From positions 19,911,346 through 19,975,345 of the forward strand of contig OY997653.1 of NCBI GenBank assembly GCA_963921795.1: a stretch of 64,000 nt of DNA, in the 5' to 3' direction. The notes beneath the pieces are model-generated. The model saw only the letters and a list, made by a program, of their open reading frames with translations. It was not told where the DNA came from and made no database searches. Source of the DNA: Nannobrachium achirus. Taxonomy: Eukaryota; Chordata; Actinopteri; Myctophiformes; Myctophidae. Positions 55,317 to 64,000 of the stretch are shown one piece after another; the first letter of the stretch is position 1; every line of letters starts with the position of its first letter. A program made the position numbers and the translations under genes.

Positions 55317-55523
55317 TTTCAGGATTGCCCTTTTGCCTTTACAAGGTCTGACTGTAGCCACCCTCCATGTGTCTGGCAAGGATTTCAGCCACACCTGGAA
55401 GTCCTCCTTCGTATTAAGGGTCATCCGTAATGTGGCTGTGAAACTGATGTGGTCCCAACTGTTTGGTTGACTCACTGCCTTGTAACTACACACATGGTAC
55501 TGATAGTCCTTTGGTAGATAGTC
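55317..55523 (-). CDS. MULE-SWIM gene exon, N-terminal
   Basis: 207-nt exon, acceptor CTTGTGTTTAAG, donor GTGAGA. DYLPKDYQYHVCSYKAVSQ then NSWDHISFTATLRMTLNTKE, DFQVWLKSLPDTWRVATV. Phase 0 at the 3' side joins the next exon. The upstream partner is uncertain; the candidate at 57417-57474 does not match its phase. Confidence 0.6.
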
Positions 55524-55614
55524 CTTAAACACAAGAACAAAGTACATAGTTTTCACAGTACATGGCATTTCGCTGAATAGGCCTACTGACACTTTTCAGA
55601 CTAACAAATGGAGG

Positions 55615-55880
55615 TTTATGGACATAATGAATTGCATTTTTTAATGAATTGCATTTTTATAGCGCTTTTCCAAGTGCTCAAAGCGCTTTACAATGGTTCA
55701 TTCATTCATACATTGGGAAGTGAAGCGGCGAACATTCGACGCCAGCGTCCTCACTTCCCACATTCACACACCAATGGTCATCAGTTCAGGGTGTTGGTCG
55801 ATATTTAGGCCCATGGATGGGGGCAGTACAGGTTAGCAACGCATTGCGGGCACCCCCCACTGGTGTGCTAGAACTAGGAG
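55615..55880. repeat. Fish interspersed repeat (TATAGCGCTTTTC motif)
   Basis: TTTTTATAGCGCTTTTCCAA followed by GTGCTCAAAGCGCTTTACAA is a widely repeated fish sequence. The two AGCGCTTT words are partly palindromic. Ends near CCCCCCACTGGTGTGC. Confidence 0.5.
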
Positions 55881-56041
55881 TTAGGATGCGAGATTAATAA
55901 TAGCTTGATAATTCACACAAGTGCTTAAATATTGAATGATTTTTTTACTGGAAACATTTACCATTCTTTCGTCATCTGCGTCTTCAGCAGACGCAAGCAG
56001 AGACACAAGCAAAACCAAGCTTCAGCTGGTGTTAGCCTACA

Positions 56042-57063
56042 GTAGTGTGGGGATTTAAGGGGAGCAAATGCTAATTTCATGCAATTTTGACTTAAAGCGC
56101 GAAATTTTGCACAGATGTAGCCCAGGGCTTGCTCTAATGATTTAGCTAGGGCGCCCGAGTCTGCGACCTTCGGGGTCGCCACAGCGGCCAAATAAAGTTG
56201 GGCTCCCATTGACTTTTAAGGAGGATCTGAGGGGTCTAACTAGGGGTTTGTCATGATGCTGAATCCATTGCAGGCATTTGTTTTGCACAAAAAACATTCA
56301 GTGGGCTAGAAATGGCCTCAGAAAACAATACACGTATGGGTGAGTATTCATGTTAGTCGGAGACCTTAGGGTTTTTTTTTCTCGTGCTAATCAGTCTAAA
56401 AGTTCAACATTTTGCAAAGATGTAGCTCAGGGCATGCTCTAATGATTTAGCTAGGGCGCCCGAGTCTGCAACATTCGGGGTCGCCACAGCGGCCAAATCA
56501 AGTTGGGCTCCCATCGACTTTAGTGATGAAAAGTGATGAGTCATCACTTTTCAGAGTTTCGTGGGTGCTGTTGTGACCCCGAAGGTCGCCGACTCAGGCG
56601 CCCTAGCTAAATCATTAGAGCATGCCCTGAGCTACATCTGTGCAAAATGTTGCACTTTTAGACTGATTAGCACGAGAAAAACAAACCCTAAGGCCTCCGA
56701 CTAACATGAATACTCACCCATACGTGTATTGTTTTCTGAGGCCATTTCTAGCCCACGGAATGTTTTTTGTGCAAAACAAATGCCTGCAATGGATTCAGCA
56801 TCATGACAAACCCCTAGTTAGACCCCTCAGATCCTCCTTAAATACCCAGAAAAAAATATCTTTTTCTGTGTTTTTTCCTCCTGTATAGAAAGTCAATGGG
56901 AGCCCAACTTGATTTGGCCGCTGTGGCGACCCCGAAGGTCGCAGACTCGGGCGCCCTAGCTAAATCATTAGAGCAAGCCCTGGGCTACATCTGTGCAAAA
57001 TTTCGCGCTTTAAGTCAAAATTGCACAAAATTAGCATTTGCTCCCCTTAAATCCCCACACTAC
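56042..57063. mobile_element. 1.02-kb palindromic element (GCGCCCTAGCTAAATC family)
   Basis: Outer ends GTAGTGTGGGGATTTAAGG and CCTTAAATCCCCACACTAC. Inward, GAGCAAATGCTAATTT, AAAGCGCGAAATTTTGCACA and TAGCTAGGGCGCCCGAGTC each have complements on the right. A second, inner inverted pair (CTCGTGCTAATCAGTC at 56391 with GACTGATTAGCACGAG at 56660) shows one copy nested in another. It lies upstream of the MULE-SWIM exon series. Confidence 0.82.
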
Positions 57064-57416
57064 AGGTAGTAGAACACAAAAATAAATGCCCAGTGGAATC
57101 CGTGGAATCATAACATTAAAGCCATGACATTGGCCAAGTAACATAACAGCTGTTTTTATAATAAACAACACTTTTCATCATTTGGAAAGCCTTAATTGGT
57201 GCACATTATAAATTGGTGCAGATTATTATTAGCATTTGACAAACCATGTCATTGGCCAAGTAACATAACAGCTGTTTTTTAGCTGATTATTAGCATTTGA
57301 CAAACATTTCCATCAATGCAAACCTCAAGTCGTGTGGAACCCTTATATTCGTTGCTTGTTTCAGCAAGTAAGTAAACACATAATGCGACATCATAAATAT
57401 CTATAAATGTTCTTAC
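57064..57416. repeat. Short direct duplication
   Basis: CATTGGCCAAGTAACATAAC followed by AGCTGTTTTT and, later, ATTATTAGCATTTGACAAAC occur twice (about 57130-57240 and 57247-57306). No exon seen. Confidence 0.6.
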
Positions 57417-57474
57417 CGTCTGATTCTTTTGCACGCGATTCTTTCCAAACTTTACCGGCTTTCCAAACTTCCAT
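57417..57474 (-). CDS. Possible first coding exon, gene uncertain
   Basis: GCCAGCATGG gives a strong initiation context (A at -3, G at +4). The frame encodes MEVWKAGKVWKESRAKESD and ends at a consensus donor, GACG then GTAAGA. GC-rich upstream sequence (CGGCCGCAGGCCC, CGCATGCGAC) resembles a promoter. It would be the natural 5' exon of the MULE-SWIM gene, but its phase (1) does not fit the acceptor at 55523 (phase 0), so an unseen exon or an unrelated gene is possible. Confidence 0.35.
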
Positions 57475-57719
57475 GCTGGCGTTGACTCCTGAGTTTGACA
57501 ACTACCGCTATGCAGCTGAAGTAGCCCTGGGCCTGCGGCCGTGCGTCTTTTTCTCGATTCGTGCGTCTTGTCGCATGCGGTAAAAAAAACTCTTCACTCC
57601 TTTTATGACTCCTTTTGGGATCCGCAGCGCCGATTCCGCACAGCATTGCACACCATATCCAATGCGTTTTATTCATGCAGCAAACGAAAAAAAAAAAACG
57701 CAACTGTCCTGTGTGCAAA

Positions 57720-58000
57720 GGGCTCATTGAACACAAATAAAGAAAGGGAAAGAAAAGACACAGTATGGAAGCGAATAGCTGATATAAATCAAATGCGAGC
57801 ATTCGGATTGTAGGAGGGTTGACGCTCTCTCTCTCTCAGCAGACACACACACTGACCTCACTTCACAAGGTCCTTTTGCAAGTACAGTGGAGCTACAGAA
57901 GATGGATCCGTTGACAAGAATGTAGCCTAGACGTCACAAAATGGAATTGTACTAAAGGCTCAACATTGCATGAGCAAAATAACCTATAGGCCTCATAACT
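57720..58000. repeat. Dispersed repeat, pair with 13160-13500
   Basis: GACACAGTATGGAAGCGAAT, GCATTCGGATTGTAGGAGG, TTTTGCAAGTACAGTGGA and GCTCAACATTGCATGAGCAA match the partner, with a shorter microsatellite section here. Confidence 0.75.
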
Positions 58001-58750
58001 CTGTGATAGGCCTACCTTAATTCACGGTACACAAAGGCCTGGAATCTTGTGTACCGGGGCAATTAAGGCCACCTGGCCTTCTGTGTTAAAGAAAAAGAAG
58101 AAAAAAAGAGGCCAAATGCCAGGGCAACGGGCATCAAATAAAACTACATGTTGGGGGGTTAAAGGAACAGTGCTCTTGCTGCAGGTGAACAGAGGATTAA
58201 CCCATTTAAGCCTAGATGTATTTAATGCTTTAACTATTGAAAAATAGCAGAAGATCTTGTTGAACTTTTATACAGGTAAAAATTTGATTATAGTGAATTT
58301 TCCCCAATTGATTCCGGATGGGGACCCAAATGCATTTCGGGACGGGTCCCCATCTAGAATCAATGGGGGTAAATGTATTGTAATACATTTTTTGTCTTAG
58401 GAAAGCAACAAAAAACTACAAATACTATTCAATTCAAGTCTCCATGGCACGAGTTATCAATAGAAAGCAGGTCATTTTGGGGGTGAACTAGTCCTTTAAT
58501 GCAATCATGTCATATCACGGGCGTCATGTGTCAGGGCTATTAGTCCTATTACATGAACCGTAAATAAAACCGGGACCCATTTACAAAATCCTCTTTATTG
58601 AGTCAATAACAGCGTACAATAAAAAAAGAAAGAAATGGACCGAAGTAACAGAGAAAATAACAGACACAGAGAATCACAAATGCAGTGTCCTATCAACCAA
58701 TCAGAAGGCACTGGATGCTCAGAGCTGGAGGCTGTTAGAGAGTTAACTTC
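58001..58750. other. No gene; possible polyadenylation signal on minus strand
   Basis: CTCTTTATTGAG at about 58588 reads CAATAAAGAG on the minus strand and could terminate a long, transposon-riddled 3' UTR of med23; this is a guess from position only. Otherwise nothing recognisable. Confidence 0.3.
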
Positions 58751-59047
58751 ATATCGTCGTTGTCGGGTGGAAACCTCGTATCTCCAAGTTTCAAATGTGT
58801 ACGTTCTTTCGCAAAGTAAAGCCCTGCTTCATCCTACAAGGCCGTCGCACAAAAGTAGTGAAAACAGCAGATCTACAAGCACACAACGCCTCGCACCGCG
58901 AGGCATCTACAAGCACACAACGCCTCGCACCGCGAGGCGTTGTGTGCTTGTAGATCGGCTGTTTTCACTAGTTAAAATCATTTTTTAAATGATAAATCCA
59001 AAACGAACGGTTTTGGACATACAAGGTTCACCCGACAATGACGATAT
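58751..59047. mobile_element. Palindromic element with ATATCG...CGATAT ends
   Basis: Same family as 9439-9664: ATATCGTCGTTGTCGGGTGG left, CACCCGACAATGACGATAT right. The centre carries AGTGAAAACAGCAGATCTAC, then two copies of CAAGCACACAACGCCTCGC, then the long complementary arm ending GTTTTCACTAGTT, i.e. a hairpin with a duplicated arm. Confidence 0.78.
58858..58976. repeat. Dispersed hairpin family, arm-duplicated copy
   Basis: GTGAAAACAGCAGATCTACA, AGCACACAACGCCTCGCACC, GCGAGGCATCTACAAGCACA, a second AACGCCTCGCACC, and the closing arm GCGAGGCGTTGTGTGCTTG. Confidence 0.8.
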
Positions 59048-59515
59048 GTCATATCGTTTACAAAACTGGTTATCAAAGACAGAGTTCCAGGCGGTCCCAG
59101 CTAAATGATGGGTCTATAAATTAACATACCATTAAATGGGGATCCTTAGCCTAAAGCATGTCAAACTGGTGCGGTCCATGAAATTAAAACGGTTGGTAAT
59201 CACTGCTAGAGCCATGAAAAATCTTCTCTAATGGGGGGTCCCTGGCATATATTTCAAATGGGGGTCTTGCGAGCTAGTAAGTGTAAACTTGGGGGTCCTT
59301 GAAAGGAAAAGGTTTGAGAACCACTGATTTACAACACGTGTGTAGGCTACTGAAAACCTTGAATGTCATTCCAACGTTAAAATATACGTTTTAGGGGCGC
59401 TCTGGGAGACGCAGTGGAAAAAACTCCTGCCCCCCACCGTGGAGTGTCGAGACTCGTAGCGTCGACGTCGGGCACAATCCTCTTATCTCCATATTTTCGT
59501 AAATTAACGCCCTAC
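59048..59515. other. No gene; hAT-like fragments
   Basis: GGTTTGAGAACCACTGATTT near 59310 is a hAT-type right end, with GGGGGTCCTTGAAAGG before it; its left end is not clear. Nothing else recognised. Confidence 0.4.
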
Positions 59516-59942
59516 TAGGGACGGAACGATATGAAAATAATATCATATCACGATTATTGTGACCAAAGAAATCGCTATTTACGATATTATCGCGATAATC
59601 AAAATATCCCAAACCGCCATTATCCTGGGGCGTAATATTTGCCACAAAATAGCTGATCTACAAGCTCACATCGCGTTGTGAGCTTGTAGATCGTTTTTTT
59701 TCTTTTTCTTTTTTTTTGCAAAGGAATTTGGTTGAGAGTGAAGAAAAGACTATCACGTATGTATATTATAAGTATGTTTTACCAATAGAGGGTTTAAATG
59801 GTACTGGATATGCAGCTCGGCAAATAAAAGGTGAATTGATCCCCGTGCATGACGGATGACGATTTCACGATAAATTAAATCTCCACGATACGAGTGTTTT
59901 TTATCACAATAAACGATAATATCACTTATCGTCCCATCCCTA
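59516..59942. mobile_element. hAT-like element (TAGGGACGGAACGATATGA)
   Basis: Ends TAGGGACGGAACGAT and ATCGTCCCATCCCTA. ATATCATATCACGATTATTG and TTATCACAATAAACGATAAT pair near the ends. The flanking octamers are not identical (CGCCCTAC and GTGTCTAC), so the target duplication has decayed or the ends are slightly off. The central hairpin is listed separately. Confidence 0.65.
59645..59697. repeat. Dispersed hairpin family inside hAT element
   Basis: AAATAGCTGATCTACAAGCT, CACATCGCGTTGTGAGC, TTGTAGATC; a compact near-perfect copy. Confidence 0.75.
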
Positions 59943-60221
59943 GTGTCTACACAAACAAACACACTTTGTCGTGTTCTTGGGGGGGGGAAGCCAGGCGGCG
60001 AGGGGGATCATTTTGTCACAGCGGGGAATGTCGAGCGGGAGGAGTATGCTGGAGATGCTTACAGTATATTGTCCTCCCGGGTGGGGGCTCCTCACTGGCA
60101 GTAGGGTCAAACGGCAGCGGCAACGCAGAATTAGTGTGCGTGGAGGAATTCATTGGAACTAAATAGGGGACAAAAATGGCTAAAAAAGTATTGGCTGCTA
60201 CTAAATTTGAGAATAAAAACA

Positions 60222-60285
60222 TCAATCTAAATCTACAAGCTCACACCACGTCATTGTGAGCTTGAAGATCATCTACTTTTTAAAG
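60222..60285. repeat. Dispersed hairpin family in med23 3' flank
   Basis: AAATCTACAAGCTCACACCA, CGTCATTGTGAGCTTGAAGATC. If the med23 3' UTR extends this far it would be transcribed as a hairpin. Confidence 0.7.
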
Positions 60286-60299
60286 AAGTTCAACAATAC

Positions 60300-60664
60300 A
60301 GGGAGGCCAGGGTCAAAGTGGACAACAGACAGAATTGAAAACATGATCTGGAAAACATGAATAAATTGCAGAAACATTTGGCTTTCATGACTAGGATACA
60401 TTTTTTTAGACAGACATTATTCTTAAGAGGTCACACGAAAATCTGTGTCTGGAGAAAAGTAGACATAAAAAAGTCACGATTGCAGTTTACAAAACAGGAA
60501 AATGGGACACAAACGACTTCTCCACATGATCACCTTCATCTTTATACGTTACAATGTTGCGGTTCACCTTTAGAAAAATCGAACTCCACACCCTAAGCAG
60601 ACACGTGCGTCTATCTCACACATTTGATGTCGACGGTGACCGACTTGCGAGGGTGTATGTGTGT

Positions 60665-60695
<31 letters not shown>

Positions 60696-60720
60696 CGCAT
60701 GCGTGTGCGCGTGTGTGCGT
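60300..60720 (-). other. med23: med23 3' UTR region with GT-rich tract
   Basis: Directly downstream of the stop codon. A GT/GC-rich tract (60655-60720) is CA-rich in the transcript. No AATAAA is visible in the first 550 bases, so the polyadenylation site is further away or non-canonical. Confidence 0.4.
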
Positions 60721-60939
60721 CTAGGCCACCGACATGGGCGTGTGTGCGTGTTGTGCAGACGAGGGGGACGACACCGAGGATGAGGGTGGCGGGTGAGAGG
60801 AAGAGGAGGCGGCGACGACCGGCGGGGGAGCTGCGTTGACGTTGGCGGAGGAGGAGGAGGAAGGCTCCATGATGCTGTGTGTGATGAAGCGCAGTCGCAT
60901 CTTCATGCCCTGACGCAGCGTCAGGATGATCTTCTCCAC
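60721..60939 (-). CDS. med23: Mediator subunit 23, last coding exon
   Basis: MED23 is a tail-module subunit of the nuclear Mediator complex, linking transcription activators to RNA polymerase II. This exon opens at CACTCCCCTCAG and encodes VEKIILTLRQGMKMRLRFI, then THSIMEPSSSSSANVNAAP and a Ser/Pro/Ala-rich tail ending TPMSVA and TAG. The family has VEKII(C)NLRPALKLRLRFITH..KMEP at this place followed by a variable tail, so the match is specific. 219 nt, phase 0 with the exon at 63589-63720. The tail is longer in serine than the mammalian one as I remember it. Confidence 0.87.
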   Translation of the reverse strand: MEKIILTLRQGMKMRLRFITHSIMEPSSSSSANVNAAPPPVVAASSSSHPPPSSSVSSPSSAQHAHTPMSVA

Positions 60940-61026
60940 CTGAGGGGAGTGAGGGAGGGGGGGGGGGGGGAGAGAGGGGGAGAGAGGGGGGGGGGGGGGG
61001 AAGAGAGTCACTGTACGATTGTCAAT

Positions 61027-61359
61027 CAGCCTTTTCAGGCCGTGACCCCCAAAATAATCATATTTTAACCCCCCCACCCTGATGAGCACCAAGTTGGGGC
61101 ATTACATTTTGTATAACACGGTTCTATTGTTGCAAGGTGTTGTGAGCAGATATTTTCACAATTTCTGCCTCTAATATTTGACAATTTGGCCAATGTTTAA
61201 TTTGTAATTTTAGAGGTATTAAAAAGTCCTTAAATTGTCACTTTAGAAATGTGCAGATACCCTCTATACACTTGAACTTTATTTAGGTTTGTTAACTTTT
61301 GAGTGAGAAAAACAATGTTGCACATTAAGTTAATCATCTGCCCCCCCCCCCCCCCCCGC

Positions 61360-61398
<39 letters not shown>

Positions 61399-61434
61399 TA
61401 TATAATTTGGGGACCCACAGGTTGAGAACCACTG
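61027..61434 (-). mobile_element. hAT-like element, inverted copy of 49741-50145
   Basis: On the minus strand it starts CAGTGGTTCTCAACCTGTGG and ends GGCCTGAAAAGGCTG. Includes poly-C and (AT)n tracts (61342-61404) not present in the partner. The terminal repeat is better preserved than in the other copy. Confidence 0.7.
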
Positions 61435-61439
61435 AATTA

Positions 61440-63465
61440 TCTATCTATAAATGCGAGAAGTCTCTGCGTGTGTGTTTGTGTTTGTAATCCGCGTATCTCG
61501 AGAACCGTTCGTCCCACCGGCTTCAGATTCGGCACGCGCGTTCCCCGCCGCGGCACAGAGTGCAGTGCCGGGTCTCGACCCGACCCGACGCGCGGTTTTC
61601 CCGAACCGGCGCGAAACGTTCGGAATCTCCTTATGCGGGGTTGATTGTTGACATCAGGCTGTTTCTGAGGAAATCGGCGAAAGCTCTGACTCATTGTGAC
61701 ATCACTTCATAAAAGGCTCTGACATCACGTACGCCACATGAGTCAACAAAAAATCTCTGTGAGTGTGTATGTATGTAGGTAATCCGCGTATCTCGAGAAC
61801 CGTTCGTCCCACGGGCACGCGCGTTCTCCATATATGGGCATAAAATGAATGCCCCCATATGAGAACCGTTCGTCCCACGGGCACGCGCGTTCTCCATATA
61901 TGGGCATAAAATGAATGCCCCCATATATGGGCATAAAATGGATAAAGGGACACAGACAGACAGATTCAGAGATCTCCATATATGGGCGTGAAATGGACGC
62001 AAATAGACAGATATCTCCATATATGGGCATATATGGGCATAAAATGGACCCAGAACTATATGGACGCAAATGGCATATATGGGCATAAAATGTACGCAGA
62101 ATCACAAAGATCTCCATATACGGGCACAAAGGGACACAGACAGACACACAGACAGACGGATACAGAGATCTCCATAAATGGGCATAAAATGGACGCAAAT
62201 GGCATATATGGGCATAACATTTACGCAGAATCACAAAGATCTCCATATACGGGCATAAAGGGACACAGACAGACAGATTCAGAGATCTCCATATATGGGC
62301 GACGCAAATGGCATATATGGGCATAAAATGTACGCAGAATCACAAAGATCTCCATATACGGGCATAAAGGGACACAGACAGACACACAGACAGACGGATA
62401 CAGAGATCTCCATAAATGGGCATAAAATGGACGCAAATGGCATATATGGGCATAACATTTACGCAGAATCACAAAGATCTCCATATACGGGCATAAAGGG
62501 ACACAGACAGACAGATTCAGAGATCTCCATATATGGGCGTGAAATGGACGCAAATAGACAGATATCTCCATATATGGGCATATATGGGCATAAAATGGAC
62601 CCAGAACTATATCTGCAGTGATCTCCATATATGGACATAAAATGGACGCTGACAGACAGACAGATAACAGATATCTCCATATATGGGCATAAATGGACAC
62701 AGGCAAACAGATGGTCAAAACGGGTCCTATGACAACAGGTATAATGGGGTTTGCATTAAAGGGCGGGGCATTCATTCCCTATTTACATTGTTCCGAGTTG
62801 GCCAGGTCGCCGACTAGACGCTGGGCCGCCCGATGGGCGTGAAATGGACGCAAATAGACAGATATCTCCATATATGGGCATATATGGGCATAAAATGGAC
62901 CCAGAACTATATGGACGCAAATGGCATATATGGGCATAAAATGTACGCAGAATCACAAAGATCTCCATATACGGGCATAAAGGGACACAGACAGACACAC
63001 AGACAGACGGATACAGAGATCTCCATAAATGGGCATAAAATGGACGCAAATGGCATATATGGGCATAACATTTACGCAGAATCACAAAGATCTCCATATA
63101 CGGGCATAAAGGGACACAGACAGACAGATTCAGAGATCTCCATATATGGGCGTGAAATGGACGCAAATAGACAGATATCTCCATATATGGGCATATATGG
63201 GCATAAAATGGACCCAGAACTATATCTGCAGTGATCTCCATATATGGACATAAAATGGACGCTGACAGACAGACAGATAACAGATATCTCCATATATGGG
63301 CATAAATGGACACAGGCAAACAGATGGTCAAAACGGGTCCTATGACAACAGGTATAATGGGGTTTGCATTAAAGGGCGGGGCATTCATTCCCTATTTACA
63401 TTGTTCCGAGTTGGCCAGGTCGCCGACTAGACGCTGGGCCGCCCGAAGGGCGGCCCAGCTTCTAG
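61440..63465 (+). mobile_element. Helitron-like element, copy 4, with internal 3'-end read-through
   Basis: Starts TCTATCTATAAATGCGAGAA after A (61439) and ends with GGGCCGCCC-GAA-GGGCGGCCC then AGCTTCTAG (63465) before T. The 3' region is present twice, 613 bp apart (62792-62834 and 63405-63447). In the first instance the text stops in the loop of the terminal hairpin (GGGCCGCCCGA) and switches to internal sequence (TGGGCGTGAAATGG). Arrays of CCATATATGG words throughout. Located in the last intron of med23. Confidence 0.8.
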
Positions 63466-63470
63466 TATCT

Positions 63471-63575
63471 TTAAAAGTCCAAATAAATTTCAAATATTAT
63501 CAAAATTATCTCGCGGCACCCCTGGACTGCCGTCCCAGGGTGCCCCGTCACCCACTTTGAAAACCCCTGCCCTAA
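63471..63575. mobile_element. hAT fragment, right end of the 9333-9879 family
   Basis: ATTATCAAAATTATCTCGC, GGCACCCCTGGACTGCCGTC and CACTTTGAAAACCCCTG match the right end of 9333-9879. The left part is missing and replaced by the Helitron. Confidence 0.75.
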
Positions 63576-63588
63576 TACACACACACAC

Positions 63589-63720
63589 CTGCTCCTTCAC
63601 ACTGTCCCCAGTGTACATGTATTTGATGTGGTAGAGGAAGTCACAGATTGGATCCATGTAGTACAGATGTTGGCTGTGTTGGTCCACCGCTTGGAGCATC
63701 TCGTAGAAGGCCACGCCGAT
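63589..63720 (-). CDS. med23: Mediator subunit 23, penultimate coding exon
   Basis: 132-nt exon (44 codons, phase 0 both sides) encoding IGVAFYEMLQAVDQHSQHL, then YYMDPICDFLYHIKYMYTGD and SVKEQ. The motif MDPICDFLYHIKYM(F/Y)TGDSVK is characteristic of MED23 near its C-terminus, and the next exon continues with VEKII as in the family. The acceptor is TGTGTTTCAG directly after a 120-bp TG tract; the donor is CAG then GTGTGTGTGTGT, i.e. also embedded in a GT repeat. Upstream exons lie beyond the right edge of the window. Confidence 0.88.
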
Positions 63721-63723
63721 CTG

Positions 63724-64000
<277 letters not shown>

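Larger units (their letters stand above)
52932..55523 (-). pseudogene. MULE transposase-SWIM finger gene, multi-exon, frameshifted
   Basis: Seven consecutive exons reconstruct a MULE-domain protein. In order: DYLPKDYQYHVCSYKAV (55317-55523), HHCQHNTRTKTP (55077-55204), SADPHIPAYPTIVEISNLHN (54716-54986), the first catalytic-type block FMDASGNMDRQHC (54140-54557), VFLTDDCRAERSAI with LLCSFHVLQAVWRWL, the MULE CxxH motif (53876-54024), GNHTNNIAEAAMRILK with VDFLTTKF (53243-53760), and a SWIM zinc finger CSCHVGTSGAPCKHQ (52932-53156). Introns have GT/AG ends and phases agree. Two shifts are clear: an extra T in the 7-T run at about 54896-54902 and an extra base at about 53424-53429. A third may lie at the optional intron 53562-53648. 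It resembles multicopy fish genes of this type: a domesticated or transposon gene now decaying, unless the homopolymer change is an assembly error. Confidence 0.72.
60940..63588 (-). other. med23: med23 last intron filled by transposons
   Basis: Between two in-phase coding exons. From the acceptor side it holds a poly-G/GA tract (60957-61001) that is a C-rich tract in the transcript right at the 3' splice site, then an inverted hAT element (61027-61434), a Helitron-like element (61440-63465) and a hAT fragment (63471-63575). Almost no unique intron sequence remains. Confidence 0.8.

Noticed and set aside
57417..57474. Joining this exon directly to 55317-55523 as the MULE-SWIM start
   Set aside because: Phases disagree (1 against 0); reported separately as a possible first exon.
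61691..63388. Overlapping frames of 130-200 residues in Helitron copy 4
   Set aside because: Same array artefact; content follows the DNA repeat, not a conserved protein.

Overview
This is fish (teleost) nuclear DNA. It has intron-containing genes with GT/AG splice sites, a fish-style expanded C2H2 zinc-finger family, very long (GT)n/(CA)n microsatellites, and a dense layering of hAT-like, Helitron-like and LINE elements. There are no operons, no ribosome binding sites, no CRISPR array and no rRNA. All gene-like exons recognised with confidence lie on the minus strand. All identifications are by eye; no database search was run.

Layout. 0-4.7 kb: a decayed transposon carrying an HEEAD-type gene with its 3' end duplicated in inverted orientation, microsatellites and a 310-bp palindrome. 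4.7-13.2 kb: zinc-finger unit 1, read right to left as promoter, exon 1 (12588-12864), exon 2 (12113-12205), a broken terminal exon (7406-8021) and an intact 8-finger terminal exon (5927-7032). 13.2-17 kb: tandem repeats and a 1.6-kb self-palindromic TATAGG/CCAATAGG element with a tRNA-derived SINE inside it. 17-22 kb: a third zinc-finger terminal exon (20294-21282), truncated by a frameshift, with two insertions nearby. 22-27 kb: a hAT element with an 8-bp target duplication, then a 2.77-kb Helitron-like element carrying a near-perfect 1,118-bp tandem duplication. 27-45 kb: zinc-finger unit 2, i.e. a 9-finger terminal exon (28407-29626), exon 2 (39290-39382) and an exon 1 with an in-frame deletion (44123-44249). 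Its introns hold a three-level nest of transposons, two families of head-to-tail Helitron-like elements and a 458-bp palindrome. 44.5-52 kb: a LINE reverse-transcriptase tail, one orphan P5B-ATPase (ATP13A-like) exon and long stretches without recognisable genes. 52-57.5 kb: a multi-exon MULE-transposase plus SWIM-finger gene with splice sites largely preserved but with frameshifts, flanked by two large palindromes. 60.7-64 kb: the last two coding exons of med23 (Mediator subunit 23), separated by an intron holding a hAT element and a Helitron, with a (UG)n tract directly abutting the penultimate exon's 3' splice site.

How it fits together. The two zinc-finger units share exon sizes (93-nt exon 2), splice phases and promoter-proximal sequence, so they are duplicates of one three-exon gene; extra terminal exons lie downstream of each. 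Most of the remaining sequence is mobile DNA. A recurrent short hairpin built on GATCTACAAGCTCACA occurs at about 15 places, often in the centre of other palindromic elements. The strongest candidates for new biology are the head-to-tail Helitron junctions with hairpin read-through, the arrays of perfect CArG boxes they carry, the dispersed hairpin family, and the UG-repeat-bracketed med23 exon.
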